Shown here one piece after another: positions 25,546 to 39,646 of a stretch of DNA of 50,887 nt (positions are counted from its first letter, which is position 1; every line of letters begins with the position of its first letter). Both the position numbers and the translations under genes were made by a program. The notes under the pieces are model-generated. The model did not search any database. It saw nothing but the letters and a program-made list of their open reading frames with translations, and had not been told where the DNA came from. Origin of the DNA: Psychrobacillus psychrotolerans (GTDB lineage: Bacteria; Bacillota; Bacilli; Bacillales_A; Planococcaceae); contig NZ_FOXU01000014.1 in NCBI RefSeq assembly GCF_900115805.1, positions 1 through 50,887 on the forward strand, written 5' to 3'.

Positions 25546-26385
25546 TTATCTAATGCCATTAATAAGTCCCATCATCTGATCCGCTATTGTAATAGAACGA
25601 GCATTGAACTGATAAGAACGTTGTGCTGTCATTAGGTCTGTCATCTCTTTAGATGTATCCACATTAGACAACTCTAACATCCCATTTGCGATAGCTATTT
25701 CTTCACGATTTGCACCTTGTAAATCTGTCATAATATCCTCTGCGTTTAACCCTAATTCTTCTAGGTTATTTGGCAATGCAATATATGTTCCAGATAATTG
25801 CTCCATCGCATTTGGTTTTTGTAGTACAGAAACCGCTAATTCACGTTGCTGTGTAGTTCCGTCTGGATATGTTGCTGTTAGAATTCCTGTTTCATTTATA
25901 CTAAAATCCGTAACACCATCCGGAATGGTTATTGCTTGTCCCCCAGCATTAGCTACTGGGTAACCATCACCGTTCACTAGCATAAGCTGTCCATTCTCCA
26001 TTGGCGAAACATAAAAGGCACCTTGACGCGTATAAGCTGTCTGTTGTCCGTTTTCTCCATCCGGCATAAGCACATTAAAGTATTGCTTTGGCTCTTGAAA
26101 AGCAAAATCTAAATTGCGGTCGGTAGATTGGAGACTACCTTGCTTCCAGTTCATTTGCGTCTGCGCAAGTGCTGCACCAACACCGTAGCGAATTCCTGTA
26201 GGTGAATCTCGTTCGACTTTATCTAATTTATCATTATTGTATTGTTGATATAATAGTTCTTGGAATTTAGCATCTTTTGCTTTGTAGCCATGCGTACCGG
26301 TATTGGAAAGGTTATTCCCAATGATATCTATCTGGTTTTGCAGTTGCGACATTGTGTTCGTCGCTGTAATTAACGTGCGTAGCAT
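25546..26385 (-). CDS. flhP: Flagellar hook-basal body protein FlhP
   Basis: FlgG/FlgF-type rod protein of 279 residues. It has the N-terminal ANNLSNTGTHGYKA-like motif (ISQLQ...IIGNNLSNTGTHGYKAKD near 20-40) and the C-terminal VDTSKEMTDLMTAQRSYQFN and ITIADQMMGLINGIR signatures that form the coiled rod core. It is exported through the flagellar type III system. FlhP and FlhO are basal-body distal rod components in B. subtilis, encoded next to mbl as here. Confidence 0.92.
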   Translation of the reverse strand: MLRTLITATNTMSQLQNQIDIIGNNLSNTGTHGYKAKDAKFQELLYQQYNNDKLDKVERDSPTGIRYGVGAALAQTQMNWKQGSLQSTDRNLDFAFQEPKQYFNVLMPDGENGQQTAYTRQGAFYVSPMENGQLMLVNGDGYPVANAGGQAITIPDGVTDFSINETGILTATYPDGTTQQRELAVSVLQKPNAMEQLSGTYIALPNNLEELGLNAEDIMTDLQGANREEIAIANGMLELSNVDTSKEMTDLMTAQRSYQFNARSITIADQMMGLINGIR

Positions 26386-26428
26386 TTAAGCCTACCTCTT
26401 TTCATTGTTAAAGATTGTAATAGCTTTA

Positions 26429-27268
26429 TTAATTCACACGGCCTACTTCATTAACAGCTTTGTCCATACTTCTATCGTAGGCTTGAAGTACTTTTTGGTT
26501 TGCTTCAAATGCACGATACGCGGTTAACATATCAGTCATTGTTCTAGCAGTGTCCACATTTGAACCTTCAATATAACCTTGTTGCATCGTAAAAGTAACA
26601 TTATCTATGTCATAAGCAGATGGGAGATCAGTACCATCAACTGATCGGTATAGTCCATTATCTTGCTTTACAAGTGTATTTGGTTGACTAGAAAAAGATA
26701 CACCAATTCTGGCTACTGCCACATTATCGACTAAAATCTGACCACTTGAATCTACCTGGAAATCATCATTTTGCAGTTGAATCCGTTGACCTTCTGAATC
26801 CAATACATGTAGACCTTGGGGATTCGTTAAGTATCCTGAACCATCTAGAGTGAAATTTGCATTTCGCGTGTATGCCTCTCCTTCAGTAGGATGCTGCAAA
26901 CGATAAAATACGGCTCCTGTTTGTCCTGTTTCTTCATCCACTGGCAGGGAACCATCGATTAGTGCTATATCTGTATTTAAGTCTGTTTGCAGAAGTTGGC
27001 CTTGAGACATCAATGCCATTGTTTCTTGCATATACACACCTGTACTTAAAGCCCCAACCTGAGAATCATATTTACCACTTATAGGATCCTTTGTTGGAAT
27101 TTGAGTCGGTCCAAGTCTAGACATCAGCATTTCCGGAAATGAGCGTATCGTCGATTGGTCTGCTTTGAACCCTGGTGTATTGGCATTTGCCATATTATTT
27201 GTTAATAATTCTGTTCGACGCTGTTGTGCAATCATTCCTGATGCAACTGTAGTAAATCCACGGAACAT
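26429..27268 (-). CDS. flhO: Flagellar hook-basal body protein FlhO
   Basis: Rod-type protein of 279 residues, paralogue of FlhP and read just before it. N-terminal LLTNNMANANTPGFKADQ and C-terminal VDTARTMTDMLTAYRAFEAN motifs are clear. The start at 27268 (MFRGFTTVASGM) is preferred because GGAGG lies seven bases upstream; the longer frame to 27334 has no ribosome site. It is separated from mbl by 66 bases and likely shares a transcript. Confidence 0.92.
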   Translation of the reverse strand: MFRGFTTVASGMIAQQRRTELLTNNMANANTPGFKADQSTIRSFPEMLMSRLGPTQIPTKDPISGKYDSQVGALSTGVYMQETMALMSQGQLLQTDLNTDIALIDGSLPVDEETGQTGAVFYRLQHPTEGEAYTRNANFTLDGSGYLTNPQGLHVLDSEGQRIQLQNDDFQVDSSGQILVDNVAVARIGVSFSSQPNTLVKQDNGLYRSVDGTDLPSAYDIDNVTFTMQQGYIEGSNVDTARTMTDMLTAYRAFEANQKVLQAYDRSMDKAVNEVGRVN

Positions 27269-27334
27269 AAAAAAGCCTCCTCTATCTAATGCAATAAGCA
27301 TACGGGCTTTTTTCGCTCCGCAGATACTGTGCAT

Positions 27335-28327
27335 TTATCTTCTTGATATTTTGTCAATATTATCTAACATAATCCCAGTTCCTATTGCGACACAATCCAT
27401 TGGATTTTCAGCTATGAATACCGGTACTTTTAACTCTTCCATCAACAAATGGTCCATTCCGTGTAAAAGAGCTCCGCCTCCTGTAATGATTACTCCACGA
27501 TCAATAATATCCGCGGATAGCTCAGGTGGTGTTTTTTCTAATACATTTTTAGCTGCTTGAACAATACCCGACACCGATTCTCGTAATGCTTTTTCTATTT
27601 CTTCCGAGCCAATAGTTATTGTTCTAGGAAGGCCAGTGACCATATCCCGCCCACGAATATCCATCTCTTCATGGCGACTGTCAGGGAAAACAGTACCTAT
27701 TTCAATTTTAATATTTTCTGCAGTACGTTCCCCTATTAGAAGCTTGTACTCTTTTTTAATATATTGGAGAATGTCATTATCAAAAACATCTCCCGCAATT
27801 TTAATCGATTCACTTGTAACGATATCTCCCATGGAAAGTACTGCAACATCTGTTGTACCTCCACCGATATCAACAACCATATTACCACTCGGTTGGAAAA
27901 TATCCATTCCCGCTCCAATTGCGGCTACTTTTGGCTCTTCTTCTAAATAGATTTTCTTGCCACCAGACTTCTCAGCTGCTTCACGTATTGCCTTTTGTTC
28001 TACACTAGTAATGTTTGTTGGGCAACAGATTAAAATACGAGGTTTAGATAAGAATCCTTTTACATTTAATTTATTGATAAAATGCTTAAGCATTGCTTCT
28101 GTCACGTCAAAATCAGCAATTACACCATCTTGTAGTGGTCGAATTGCTATAATATTCCCTGGAGTTCTTCCGACCATTTGTCTTGCTTCTTCACCAACAG
28201 CAAGTACTTTTTTTGTGTTTCTATCTATAGCAACGACTGAGGGCTCGTTTAAAACAATCCCTTTTCCTTTTACATGTATTAAAACATTTGCTGTACCTAA
28301 ATCTATTCCTATATCCTTTGCAAACAT
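27335..28327 (-). CDS. mbl: Rod-shape protein Mbl (MreB homologue)
   Basis: Actin-like ATPase of 330 residues that guides lateral wall synthesis from the inner face of the membrane. The phosphate-1 motif is IGIDLGTANVLI; the phosphate-2 motif is VVDIGGGTTDVAVLS and ITGGGALLHG is the adenosine site. The N-terminus MFAKDIGIDL matches Mbl rather than MreB (which begins with a longer segment). The start at 28327 follows GAAGGAG; the in-frame upstream codons lack a site. It is read before flhO as in B. subtilis. Confidence 0.95.
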   Translation of the reverse strand: MFAKDIGIDLGTANVLIHVKGKGIVLNEPSVVAIDRNTKKVLAVGEEARQMVGRTPGNIIAIRPLQDGVIADFDVTEAMLKHFINKLNVKGFLSKPRILICCPTNITSVEQKAIREAAEKSGGKKIYLEEEPKVAAIGAGMDIFQPSGNMVVDIGGGTTDVAVLSMGDIVTSESIKIAGDVFDNDILQYIKKEYKLLIGERTAENIKIEIGTVFPDSRHEEMDIRGRDMVTGLPRTITIGSEEIEKALRESVSGIVQAAKNVLEKTPPELSADIIDRGVIITGGGALLHGMDHLLMEELKVPVFIAENPMDCVAIGTGIMLDNIDKISRR

Positions 28328-28730
28328 TACTGATGTTTCTCCTTCCTTGCTAAAACCATTATGTATATTAGTCGATCTGTTTCTAACTTTAAATTTTATC
28401 ATAGTTCTATTAGAAATACACGTTATTTAACAATAAAATCTGTGAAAAAATGGCATGAAACTAGTGTCTAAATAACTATTATGATGTGCAACTATAGATT
28501 TATTTCCAGATGAGGTACTTTTATAAGAACTTGGACAGAATTGAGTTAAAGAATCTACTTTAAGGAGAGGAGTGGACGAGCACTGAGGCTGCAGCAGAAT
28601 GATTGAAACAGATGAAATCTCACATTGCTCCACCTGCGGATAGCACGCAACTAGAACGGAATCCAACTTTTTTATTTTGTTATTTAGCAAGCTTTAATTA
28701 ATTGAATCTATTAAGAAATAATAAGAAAAA
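28328..28730. other. Intergenic region between spoIIID and mbl
   Basis: No convincing gene. An open frame of 87 codons at 28427-28690 has no ribosome site or normal composition. The part at about 28560-28667 looks like a worn copy of the Bacillales repeat found complete at 50.4 kb: CTGCGGATAGC and GAACGGAATCCAAC match that repeat's CCGCGGAAAGC and GAGCGGAAATCAAC, roughly 23 of 34 positions by eye. The mbl promoter must lie here, but I could not choose one. Confidence 0.45.
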
Positions 28731-28755
28731 GCCGTGATCAGTTACTAATCACGAC
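28731..28755 (-). terminator. Terminator overlapping the spoIIID stop codon
   Basis: On the minus strand GTCGTGAT pairs with ATCACGGC over 8 bp (one GU) and is followed by TTTTTC. The TAG stop of spoIIID (28747-28745) lies in the loop, so the hairpin begins inside the coding sequence. Confidence 0.7.
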
Positions 28756-29017
28756 ATCTTCTATCTTCTTTTCTAGTTTTCCACTTTCTTTTCGTCGCTT
28801 CTCCACCTCGTAAATGCCTGACAGATTTATGATACGCTAAAATTTCTTTTACTTCTTTTGCCAATTGCGGATCTACTAAGTGGAGTCTTTCCGTCAAATC
28901 CTTGTGCACAGTGCTTTTGGAATGACCGGTTGTGCTTGCGATTGCACGGACAGTTTTTTTAGTCTCAATGACCATCTCACCTAAACGTATGCATCTATGA
29001 CGAATCGTTTCGTGCAC
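28745..29017 (-). CDS. spoIIID: Sporulation regulator SpoIIID
   Basis: DNA-binding protein of 90 residues that turns SigE-dependent genes on and off in the mother cell. The helix-turn-helix KKTVRAIASTTGHSKSTVHK near 18-37 and the basic C-terminal helix (RHLRGGEATKRKWKTR) are the two known DNA-contacting parts. It starts at GTG with AAGGAAG five bases before. A SigE-like promoter lies about 40 bases upstream, as expected for this gene. Confidence 0.96.
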   Translation of the reverse strand: MHETIRHRCIRLGEMVIETKKTVRAIASTTGHSKSTVHKDLTERLHLVDPQLAKEVKEILAYHKSVRHLRGGEATKRKWKTRKEDRRCRD

Positions 29018-29055
29018 TAACTCTTCCTTTCGTTAGTAAAGGAACACTTTCCATC

Positions 29056-29084
29056 AATTTATGCATACGCTTTAGTTATTATGA
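29056..29084 (-). promoter_or_regulatory. SigE-like promoter of spoIIID
   Basis: On the minus strand TCATAAT (29084-29078), a 14-base spacer and CATAAATT (29063-29056) match the SigE consensus (KMATATT, then CATACAHT) at 6 of 7 and 7 of 8 positions. It is 39 bases before the GTG. Confidence 0.7.
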
Positions 29085-29085
29085 A

Positions 29086-29751
29086 TTAAAATGCTAGCAA
29101 GGTCTCTGGATTTACTAAAACACCATCTTGCAGTACTTCAAATTGTAAATGAACTCCAGCTGTTGGGTTCCATTCATTCTCTGTAGCCGTTGCAAGTGAG
29201 TCTCCTTGTTCTACCACGTCTCCAACTTTTACTAGAATACCAGTGACTGAGCGATATTTGGTTACCATACCATTTGCATGTGACAAGACGATTTCATCCC
29301 CAACAAATGGATCTAAATTGACTGCTTCTACTTTTCCACTCATTGCTGCAACTACTTCAAACGGTTCACTATTCATAGTTAGAGATACGCCTGTATTCAT
29401 TACATAACTATGATCGAATACGAGTATCGACTTTTCTCGAGTCGACTCATCCGCTTCCATATCGTAAAAATGCTGTACGATTTCCACGTTATCTAGCAGA
29501 GTCTCTTTAAAAGGGTATTTCATCGATTCTGCTTGGGCATTTGTTTCAATCGTTACTGAGTTAGGGTCCTTACTTGCATCTGTCCATTCTGAGTCTTTTA
29601 CAGAATCATCGCTGACGTACACATTATAGCCCCAAATCATACCTACAAAAGCTACCGAAAAACCTGCATAAATCAGTGGCCAAAACCATGGCTTTTTCGG
29701 GGTATTATTGTTCTTCTTCTGAGAAGTATTGTTCTTTTGTTCTTCTCTCAT
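29086..29751 (-). CDS. spoIIQ: Stage II sporulation protein Q
   Basis: Forespore membrane protein of 221 residues, with a cytosolic N-terminus, one membrane helix (about 22-42) and an extracellular LytM/M23 domain (about 115-221) that pairs with SpoIIIAH across the septum. The zinc motifs are degenerate: the usual HxxxD is NTGVS and the final HxH is HLQ, so it should not cleave wall, as in B. subtilis SpoIIQ. The start at 29751 is chosen for GAGGTG six bases before it. A SigF-like promoter is present inside the end of spoIID. Confidence 0.93.
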   Translation of the reverse strand: MREEQKNNTSQKKNNNTPKKPWFWPLIYAGFSVAFVGMIWGYNVYVSDDSVKDSEWTDASKDPNSVTIETNAQAESMKYPFKETLLDNVEIVQHFYDMEADESTREKSILVFDHSYVMNTGVSLTMNSEPFEVVAAMSGKVEAVNLDPFVGDEIVLSHANGMVTKYRSVTGILVKVGDVVEQGDSLATATENEWNPTAGVHLQFEVLQDGVLVNPETLLAF

Positions 29752-29769
29752 TTTCATCACCTCTATTTG

Positions 29770-29799
29770 CATTGTTTGCAAATCAAGGAGATTTTAAAC
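29770..29799 (-). promoter_or_regulatory. SigF-like promoter of spoIIQ
   Basis: On the minus strand GTTTA (29799-29795), a 15-base spacer and GCAAACAATG (29779-29770) agree with the SigF consensus GYATA and GGNNANANTR with one mismatch in each element. It lies partly in the last codons of spoIID and 18 bases before the spoIIQ ATG. Confidence 0.65.
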
Positions 29800-30724
29800 A
29801 TGGTGAGAATTTTTTTATTTCTGTACCTTTGTAATAATGGAGTAAAATGTCGGCTGCCAATACAGAATCGTTAGCAAGCACTTCCGCACCGTACTGACTC
29901 ATCCCCACGCCGTGTCCATATCCAACCGTGTCAACTATTACTTTATCAGACTGAAAAGTTACAGTGAAGTCAGTAGAGGGTAGTCCTAAAAGTGTTCGAA
30001 CTTCACGGCCTGTCCATGTCTTACCATTCATCTGAACAGATTCTACCCGGTCCGTATCCGTTTTTGTTATTTTAAAAGTTTTAGGTATATTTGCCGTCCA
30101 TTTCATATTAAAAGCTTTTGACCATTCTCCATGGGTAAATTCAAATTGCTTTGTTCTATTTAGAGCATATAGTTCCTCCGATTCACTTGGAACAGAGACT
30201 AAGTAAGGAATAGAATTACCACTATAATTTTCTGCACTTTCTGTTTGACCGTTGCTAGAAGAGAAGAACATCGCAGTAATTAGTTGGTCTTTATAGACAA
30301 TAATTTCGCCCTCTGTGGCAGCGATGACCTTTTTAAGTTTGTCCTCATATTGTTGGAAGGACTCCCCCCACTTTTTCTTCCGATCTTCCTCACTAACGTA
30401 CACTTGCTTTAATACAGTTTTGTCTATTGGTTTTTGACCATATTTCGTATCTCTTAATACATATGTCCTTGCTGCTATAGATTGTGCTTTTAATGCCTCT
30501 TCATGAAACGTAACAGGCATTTCAGCAGCCACTACTCCAAGAACATAAGTTTCTAAAGGAATCTTCTCCTTAACCCCTTTCACTTCGATTAGTATTGGAC
30601 AAGCAATTTCGAGTTCCGATGTTGGCGGTGGTACCGTTTCTTCTTGTGGTTTTTCTTTTATTAATAAAAACGGCAAAAACAGGAGGGCTATGCATAGGAT
30701 TATAAAGAGTATGTTTTGTTTCAT
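29783..30724 (-). CDS. spoIID: Stage II sporulation protein D
   Basis: Predicted 313 residues: an N-terminal anchor (MKQNILFIILCIALLFLPFL) and the SpoIID lytic transglycosylase domain (LETYVLGVVAAEMPVTFHEE near 50, KAQSIAARTYVL, and GYGHGVGMSQYGAEVLA near 270). With SpoIIP and SpoIIM it thins septal wall during engulfment. The start at 30724 matches the family N-terminus but has no obvious Shine-Dalgarno sequence; the frame is open for another 51 codons, also hydrophobic. No convincing SigE promoter was found at a usable distance. Confidence 0.92.
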   Translation of the reverse strand: MKQNILFIILCIALLFLPFLLIKEKPQEETVPPPTSELEIACPILIEVKGVKEKIPLETYVLGVVAAEMPVTFHEEALKAQSIAARTYVLRDTKYGQKPIDKTVLKQVYVSEEDRKKKWGESFQQYEDKLKKVIAATEGEIIVYKDQLITAMFFSSSNGQTESAENYSGNSIPYLVSVPSESEELYALNRTKQFEFTHGEWSKAFNMKWTANIPKTFKITKTDTDRVESVQMNGKTWTGREVRTLLGLPSTDFTVTFQSDKVIVDTVGYGHGVGMSQYGAEVLANDSVLAADILLHYYKGTEIKKFSPCLKSP

Positions 30725-30928
30725 AGAGTTACTATATGCACATATTAAGAGACTGATGATTAGATTAGAAGATAATCTATATAAGAGGATGTTAAGTACT
30801 ATAAATATATACTTGCTCTGAGGGGTCATTACTTGTGAAACGATCATTCTTCCATTTAGTAAAACTGGATTTATCAATGCGGAGATTAGTTTTAATCTCT
30901 CTGTCCTTTGGATAGGAGATTTATTATC

Positions 30929-30960
30929 TTACTCGCGGACATTGGTGGGACTCATCCACG
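30929..30960. repeat. Single family-A repeat unit
   Basis: TTACTCGCGGACATTGGTGG at 30929 matches the first unit of the tract at 1.36 kb (TTACTCGCGGACGTAGG). It lies directly behind the murA terminator, as the longer tracts lie behind other terminators. The rest of the gap to spoIID has no gene I can support. Confidence 0.65.
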
Positions 30961-30975
30961 CTGTTTTTTCACTAA

Positions 30976-31011
30976 AAAAGCACTTTACATGTATAGATGT
31001 AAAGTGCTTTT
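30976..31011 (-). terminator. Terminator of murA
   Basis: A 15-bp perfect stem, AAAAGCACTTTACAT with complement, has a GTATAG loop and runs into TTTTT, 10 bases behind the murA stop. Confidence 0.93.
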
Positions 31012-31020
31012 CATATAGTA

Positions 31021-32316
31021 TTATACTAATTGTACGGCTTTCTCTGACGATTCGCTACCGATACGTTCGATATCTGCACCTAATGCCGCTAATTTTTTAT
31101 CAAAATCGACATATCCTCTATCGAGGTGATACAGCTCTGTAACGCGTGTAATTCCTTCAGCCACTAATCCTGCAATAATAAGTGCCGCTGCCGCTCTAAG
31201 GTCGGTTGCTGCAACTTCTGCGCCTTGTAGGTCAGATGGGGACTCCATTATGACAGAACGGCCTTCGATCTTCATGTTACCATTCATTCTGCGGAACTCT
31301 TCCACATGCATGAAACGATTTTCGAATACGGTTTCTGTAATGATGCCAGTTCCGTGAGCAGTCATCATTAATGCCATCATTTGAGATTGCATATCTGTTG
31401 GGAAACCAGGATGTGGCATCGTTTTGATGTCAACTGACTTAAGATCTCCTCCAGAACTTACACGAAGACCATGGTCCTCTTCGGTAATTTCAATGCCCAT
31501 TTCTTGCATTTTAGATATAAGTGCTGTCATATGTTCAGGTACTGCATTTTCAATAAGGACATTGCCTTTTGTAATAGCTGCAGCTACCATAAATGTTCCA
31601 GCTTCAATTCGATCCGGAATAATATGGTGCTCAGTGCCGTGTAATTCTTCTACTCCTTCAATTCGAATAGTGTCGGTTCCTGCACCTTTTACCGAACCGC
31701 CCATCTCATTGATGAAGTTAGCTAAATCGACAATTTCCGGTTCTTTAGCAGCATTTTCGATAATTGTTGTACCTTCTGCTAATGCTGCAGCGGTCATAAT
31801 ATTTTCAGTAGCTCCTACGCTTGGAACATCTAAATAAATTTTAGCACCTTGTAGGCGTCCCTTAGTAGTTGCTTCAACAAAACCATGTCCAAAGGAAATT
31901 ACCGCACCCATTGCTTCGAAACCTTTTAAATGCTGATCAATCGGACGTGATCCAATTGCACAACCTCCTGGAAGAGCTACACGAGCAAAACCATTTCGCG
32001 CTAAAATTGGACCCATAACAAGTATAGATGCTCGCATTTTACGTACATACTCGAATTGGGCTTCACTAGATAACTTTTCTTGAGAATCAATTATTACTTC
32101 ATTTTTTTCAGGATTATAAATTACTTCTGTATTTAAACTTTTCAGTACTTCATTAATAGTCAAAACATCTGCAAGTGTCGGTACATCTTTAATAACATTT
32201 TTGCCTTTAGTAGCTAGTAGAGCTGCAGCTAGTACTGGTAGTACAGCATTCTTTGCACCTTCTACACGTACCTTCCCGTTTAACGTTTGGCCGCCTTTAA
32301 CAACAATTTTGTCCAC
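31021..32316 (-). CDS. murA: UDP-N-acetylglucosamine 1-carboxyvinyltransferase
   Basis: First committed enzyme of peptidoglycan synthesis: it transfers enolpyruvate from PEP to UDP-GlcNAc. 431 residues from a GTG start at 32316, with GGAGG seven bases before it; the longer frame is not needed. Catalytic Cys119 lies in [18 protein letters not shown], so it should be sensitive to fosfomycin. [18 protein letters not shown] is the usual N-terminal signature. Position between ywzB and spoIID corresponds to murAA of B. subtilis. Confidence 0.96.
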   Translation of the reverse strand: MDKIVVKGGQTLNGKVRVEGAKNAVLPVLAAALLATKGKNVIKDVPTLADVLTINEVLKSLNTEVIYNPEKNEVIIDSQEKLSSEAQFEYVRKMRASILVMGPILARNGFARVALPGGCAIGSRPIDQHLKGFEAMGAVISFGHGFVEATTKGRLQGAKIYLDVPSVGATENIMTAAALAEGTTIIENAAKEPEIVDLANFINEMGGSVKGAGTDTIRIEGVEELHGTEHHIIPDRIEAGTFMVAAAITKGNVLIENAVPEHMTALISKMQEMGIEITEEDHGLRVSSGGDLKSVDIKTMPHPGFPTDMQSQMMALMMTAHGTGIITETVFENRFMHVEEFRRMNGNMKIEGRSVIMESPSDLQGAEVAATDLRAAAALIIAGLVAEGITRVTELYHLDRGYVDFDKKLAALGADIERIGSESSEKAVQLV

Positions 32317-32347
32317 TACTTTCCCTCCGCGTTCATTATCCATTTGC

Positions 32348-32376
32348 TTTATATAAAAGAATACGTATGATGTCAT
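32348..32376 (-). promoter_or_regulatory. Possible SigA promoter of murA
   Basis: On the minus strand ATGACA (32376-32371), a 17-base spacer and TATAAA (32353-32348) stand 31 bases before the GTG start. The -35 has two mismatches, so this is a moderate candidate. Confidence 0.45.
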
Positions 32377-32588
32377 TTTTTAGGTATTCAAAACAATATT
32401 CATCATACAACGTAATTCGACTACATACAAGCATCTAAAACACTATTTTTGAGCTTTTCGATTATTTTTCTTGTTCTATTATACGTATTACCCAGCCATT
32501 TCGTGTAGATAATTTTAAAATACCCCTAGGGTAAGCTAGTAAACCTATCTCAACAAAAAATTTCCCAGGAAATACGTGCAGATTCTAC

Positions 32589-32625
32589 ATGCTCATACAA
32601 ACTTTCCCATAATTTGCATGAGCAT
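32589..32625 (-). terminator. Hairpin behind ywzB without a U-run
   Basis: ATGCTCAT pairs with ATGAGCAT, extended inside by CAAA/TTTG across one mismatch. It starts 11 bases behind the ywzB stop but has no T-run on either strand, so it could be a weak terminator or an mRNA-protecting hairpin. Nothing else but the murA promoter is seen in 32317-32636. Confidence 0.4.
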
Positions 32626-32636
32626 ATAGGATCTGT

Positions 32637-32873
32637 TTAGTCAAACAAAAATGGAAGCTGGTTTGACCAATTTGTCAGATTCAAGAAAAAATTTGCGACG
32701 ATGGAGCCAATCACAATACTTGCTAAAATATAAAATAATTGGGCTTGAAACACCCGATTTTTCTTTATTATCTTGTCCATCATTAATGCCTGTAACGCAT
32801 AGAAAGATATTCCAATAAAAAAGACATTAGCAAGTATTGCGATTAGTGCTTGTTCACTACTTAATAATCCCAT
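32637..32873 (-). CDS. ywzB: YwzB-family (DUF1146) membrane protein
   Basis: Small membrane protein of 78 residues with two hydrophobic helices (about 8-30 and 44-66) joined by a basic loop (MDKIIKKNRVFQAQL), the pattern of DUF1146. It lies between the ATP synthase operon and murA, as ywzB does in B. subtilis. AGGAGG precedes the ATG by six bases. The function is unknown. Confidence 0.88.
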   Translation of the reverse strand: MGLLSSEQALIAILANVFFIGISFYALQALMMDKIIKKNRVFQAQLFYILASIVIGSIVANFFLNLTNWSNQLPFLFD

Positions 32874-32907
32874 TTATATTCCTCCTATTTGAGGCAATAG
32901 TAAAAAA

Positions 32908-32937
32908 AAAGCAGACAGAAAGAATTCTGCCCGCTTT
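32908..32937 (-). terminator. Terminator region between the ATP synthase operon and ywzB
   Basis: On the minus strand a 13-bp stem (32937-32925 with 32920-32908, two GU pairs) and a 4-base loop run into nine T residues. This ends the long atp transcript. A second, weaker hairpin (TTGTTAGC at about 32987 with GCTAACAA) lies closer to atpC. Confidence 0.9.
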
Positions 32938-33096
32938 ATTTTAAATCAAATACGCCTAGGCTATTAGATCACAATTATATAGAGTTGTTAGCCTACAAGT
33001 GTAAGCTAACAATCTTTCATCGAGCTACTTTAGCAAGATAAATATAATCTGTGGCTACCGCCAGAGACTTTAAAGTTATTCCATAAAGAATTAAAC

Positions 33097-33522
<426 letters not shown>

Positions 33523-33525
33523 TTA

Positions 33526-34965
<1,440 letters not shown>

Positions 34966-34975
34966 CTATCTTAAA

Positions 34976-35863
<888 letters not shown>

Positions 35864-35880
35864 TCACTTAGACAAAGAAA

Positions 35881-37401
<1,521 letters not shown>

Positions 37402-37416
37402 TCATAATTCATAATA

Positions 37417-37953
37417 TTAACCGATCAAGTTACGTTTTAAGCGATCTAATTTTGTGCTTAGAGTGCTATCGTAAATGCGGTTTCCGATTTGAACACGTAT
37501 ACCACCAATAATAGATGGATCTACGATGTTTTGAATATTTAAAGATTGTTTACCAACGTTTTTAGCAAATGCAGTAGATACGTTTGCACGTTCTTCTTCT
37601 GTAAGTGCACGTGTAGTATATACTTTCGCTTCCGCAACACCTTGTGCTTCATTCGAAAGAATCATAAATTCAGAAATAATGTCGGATACTTCTGCTAATC
37701 TCTTCTTATCAATTAACACTAAAAGTGTATTAATAACAATTGGGTTCGCATTTGTAAAGATTTGACGAATTAACTCTTTTTTCTTGTCTAGAGATAACTT
37801 TGGAGACGTAAATAAAGTTTTCACATCTTTGTTGCCATTCCAAACAACTTTAAGTTCACGTAAATCATTTTCGACTGCTTGTACTACATTTTTTTGTGTT
37901 GCTAGCTCGAACAAAGAGATTGCATAACGCTTAGCTACAGTTGAATTACTCAC
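37417..37953 (-). CDS. atpH: ATP synthase delta subunit
   Basis: Peripheral-stalk subunit linking b to the F1 crown, 178 residues. Helical N-terminal domain ([20 protein letters not shown]) and the C-terminal [20 protein letters not shown] signature are present. Its start overlaps the atpF stop by four bases (ATGA), and it is followed by atpA after 27 bases. Confidence 0.96.
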   Translation of the reverse strand: MSNSTVAKRYAISLFELATQKNVVQAVENDLRELKVVWNGNKDVKTLFTSPKLSLDKKKELIRQIFTNANPIVINTLLVLIDKKRLAEVSDIISEFMILSNEAQGVAEAKVYTTRALTEEERANVSTAFAKNVGKQSLNIQNIVDPSIIGGIRVQIGNRIYDSTLSTKLDRLKRNLIG

Positions 37954-38474
37954 TTAACTTCGCCTGCCTTCGCAATCGTTGCCTCGATTAGCGCACGATT
38001 ATCTTCTTCCGAAACTTCTTTTTCAAGAACTTTCGACGCTGCAAGTACTGAAAGTGAAACTACTTCTTCTCGTACCGCTGCAATCGCTCTTTCTTTTTCT
38101 GTATCAATTTCACGGATAGCAGATTCTTTCAAACGGATAGCTTCAGAACGAGCAGTTGTGATAATTTCCTCACGAGATGCATCGCCTTGCTTTTTCGCAT
38201 TTTCTACAATCGCTAATGCTTCCGTACGTGCTTCTTTAAGTAAGTCACGTTGTTCTTCAAGTAAACGCTGAGATTCCCCGCGGCTATTTTCAGCTGCTGC
38301 GATTTCACTTGCGATTAACTCTTCACGTTGAGTCATAATCCCCATAAGTGGACCCCAAGCTACTTTCTTCAATAGAGCCATAAGTAAGATGAAGAAGAAT
38401 AATGTAGCTAAAATATCCCAAATATTCAACCCATCATGGCCACTAGCACCAAGTACAAGGTAATCAAAAGACAC
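37950..38474 (-). CDS. atpF: ATP synthase b subunit
   Basis: Peripheral stalk of Fo, 174 residues: one membrane helix (about 17-38) followed by a long charged coiled coil ([20 protein letters not shown] and onward) to the C-terminus. AAAGGAG precedes the start. Overlaps atpH by four bases and is separated from atpE by a 145-base gap with a hairpin. Confidence 0.96.
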   Translation of the reverse strand: MSFDYLVLGASGHDGLNIWDILATLFFFILLMALLKKVAWGPLMGIMTQREELIASEIAAAENSRGESQRLLEEQRDLLKEARTEALAIVENAKKQGDASREEIITTARSEAIRLKESAIREIDTEKERAIAAVREEVVSLSVLAASKVLEKEVSEEDNRALIEATIAKAGEVK

Positions 38475-38575
38475 GATTGTTTCACTCCTTTCAAACGCTA
38501 TTAAGAGATCTTGCTTCTATTATTTAATAGTAATCATTGATTTCTAGTTCATATGTTGTGTTATTCATAAAGAGA

Positions 38576-38598
38576 ATGGCGGATGTAAAACCCGCCAT
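38576..38598 (-). other. Intercistronic hairpin between atpE and atpF
   Basis: ATGGCGG pairs with CCGCCAT around a 9-base loop; on the minus strand the bases after it are TCTCTTTATG, not a U-run, so it is unlikely to stop transcription. It could protect the atpE message, whose product is needed in several copies per complex. Confidence 0.5.
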
Positions 38599-38619
38599 CA
38601 TAGATTTTTTAAGTTAATA

Positions 38620-38847
<228 letters not shown>

Positions 38848-38906
38848 TTATTTCCTCCTTGGAATGTTGTTTTTATTTTTTCTGTTTAAGAATCTAAACA
38901 GTTATA

Positions 38907-39638
<732 letters not shown>

Positions 39639-39646
39639 TCACATTC

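Noticed and set aside
28427-28690. 87-codon open frame between spoIIID and mbl
   Set aside because: No Shine-Dalgarno, unusual composition (many Ser/Cys/Gln), and it overlaps the suspected worn repeat.
29086-29751. Active M23 peptidase
   Set aside because: The HxxxD and HxH zinc motifs are broken (NTGVS, HLQ) and the sporulation context fits SpoIIQ.
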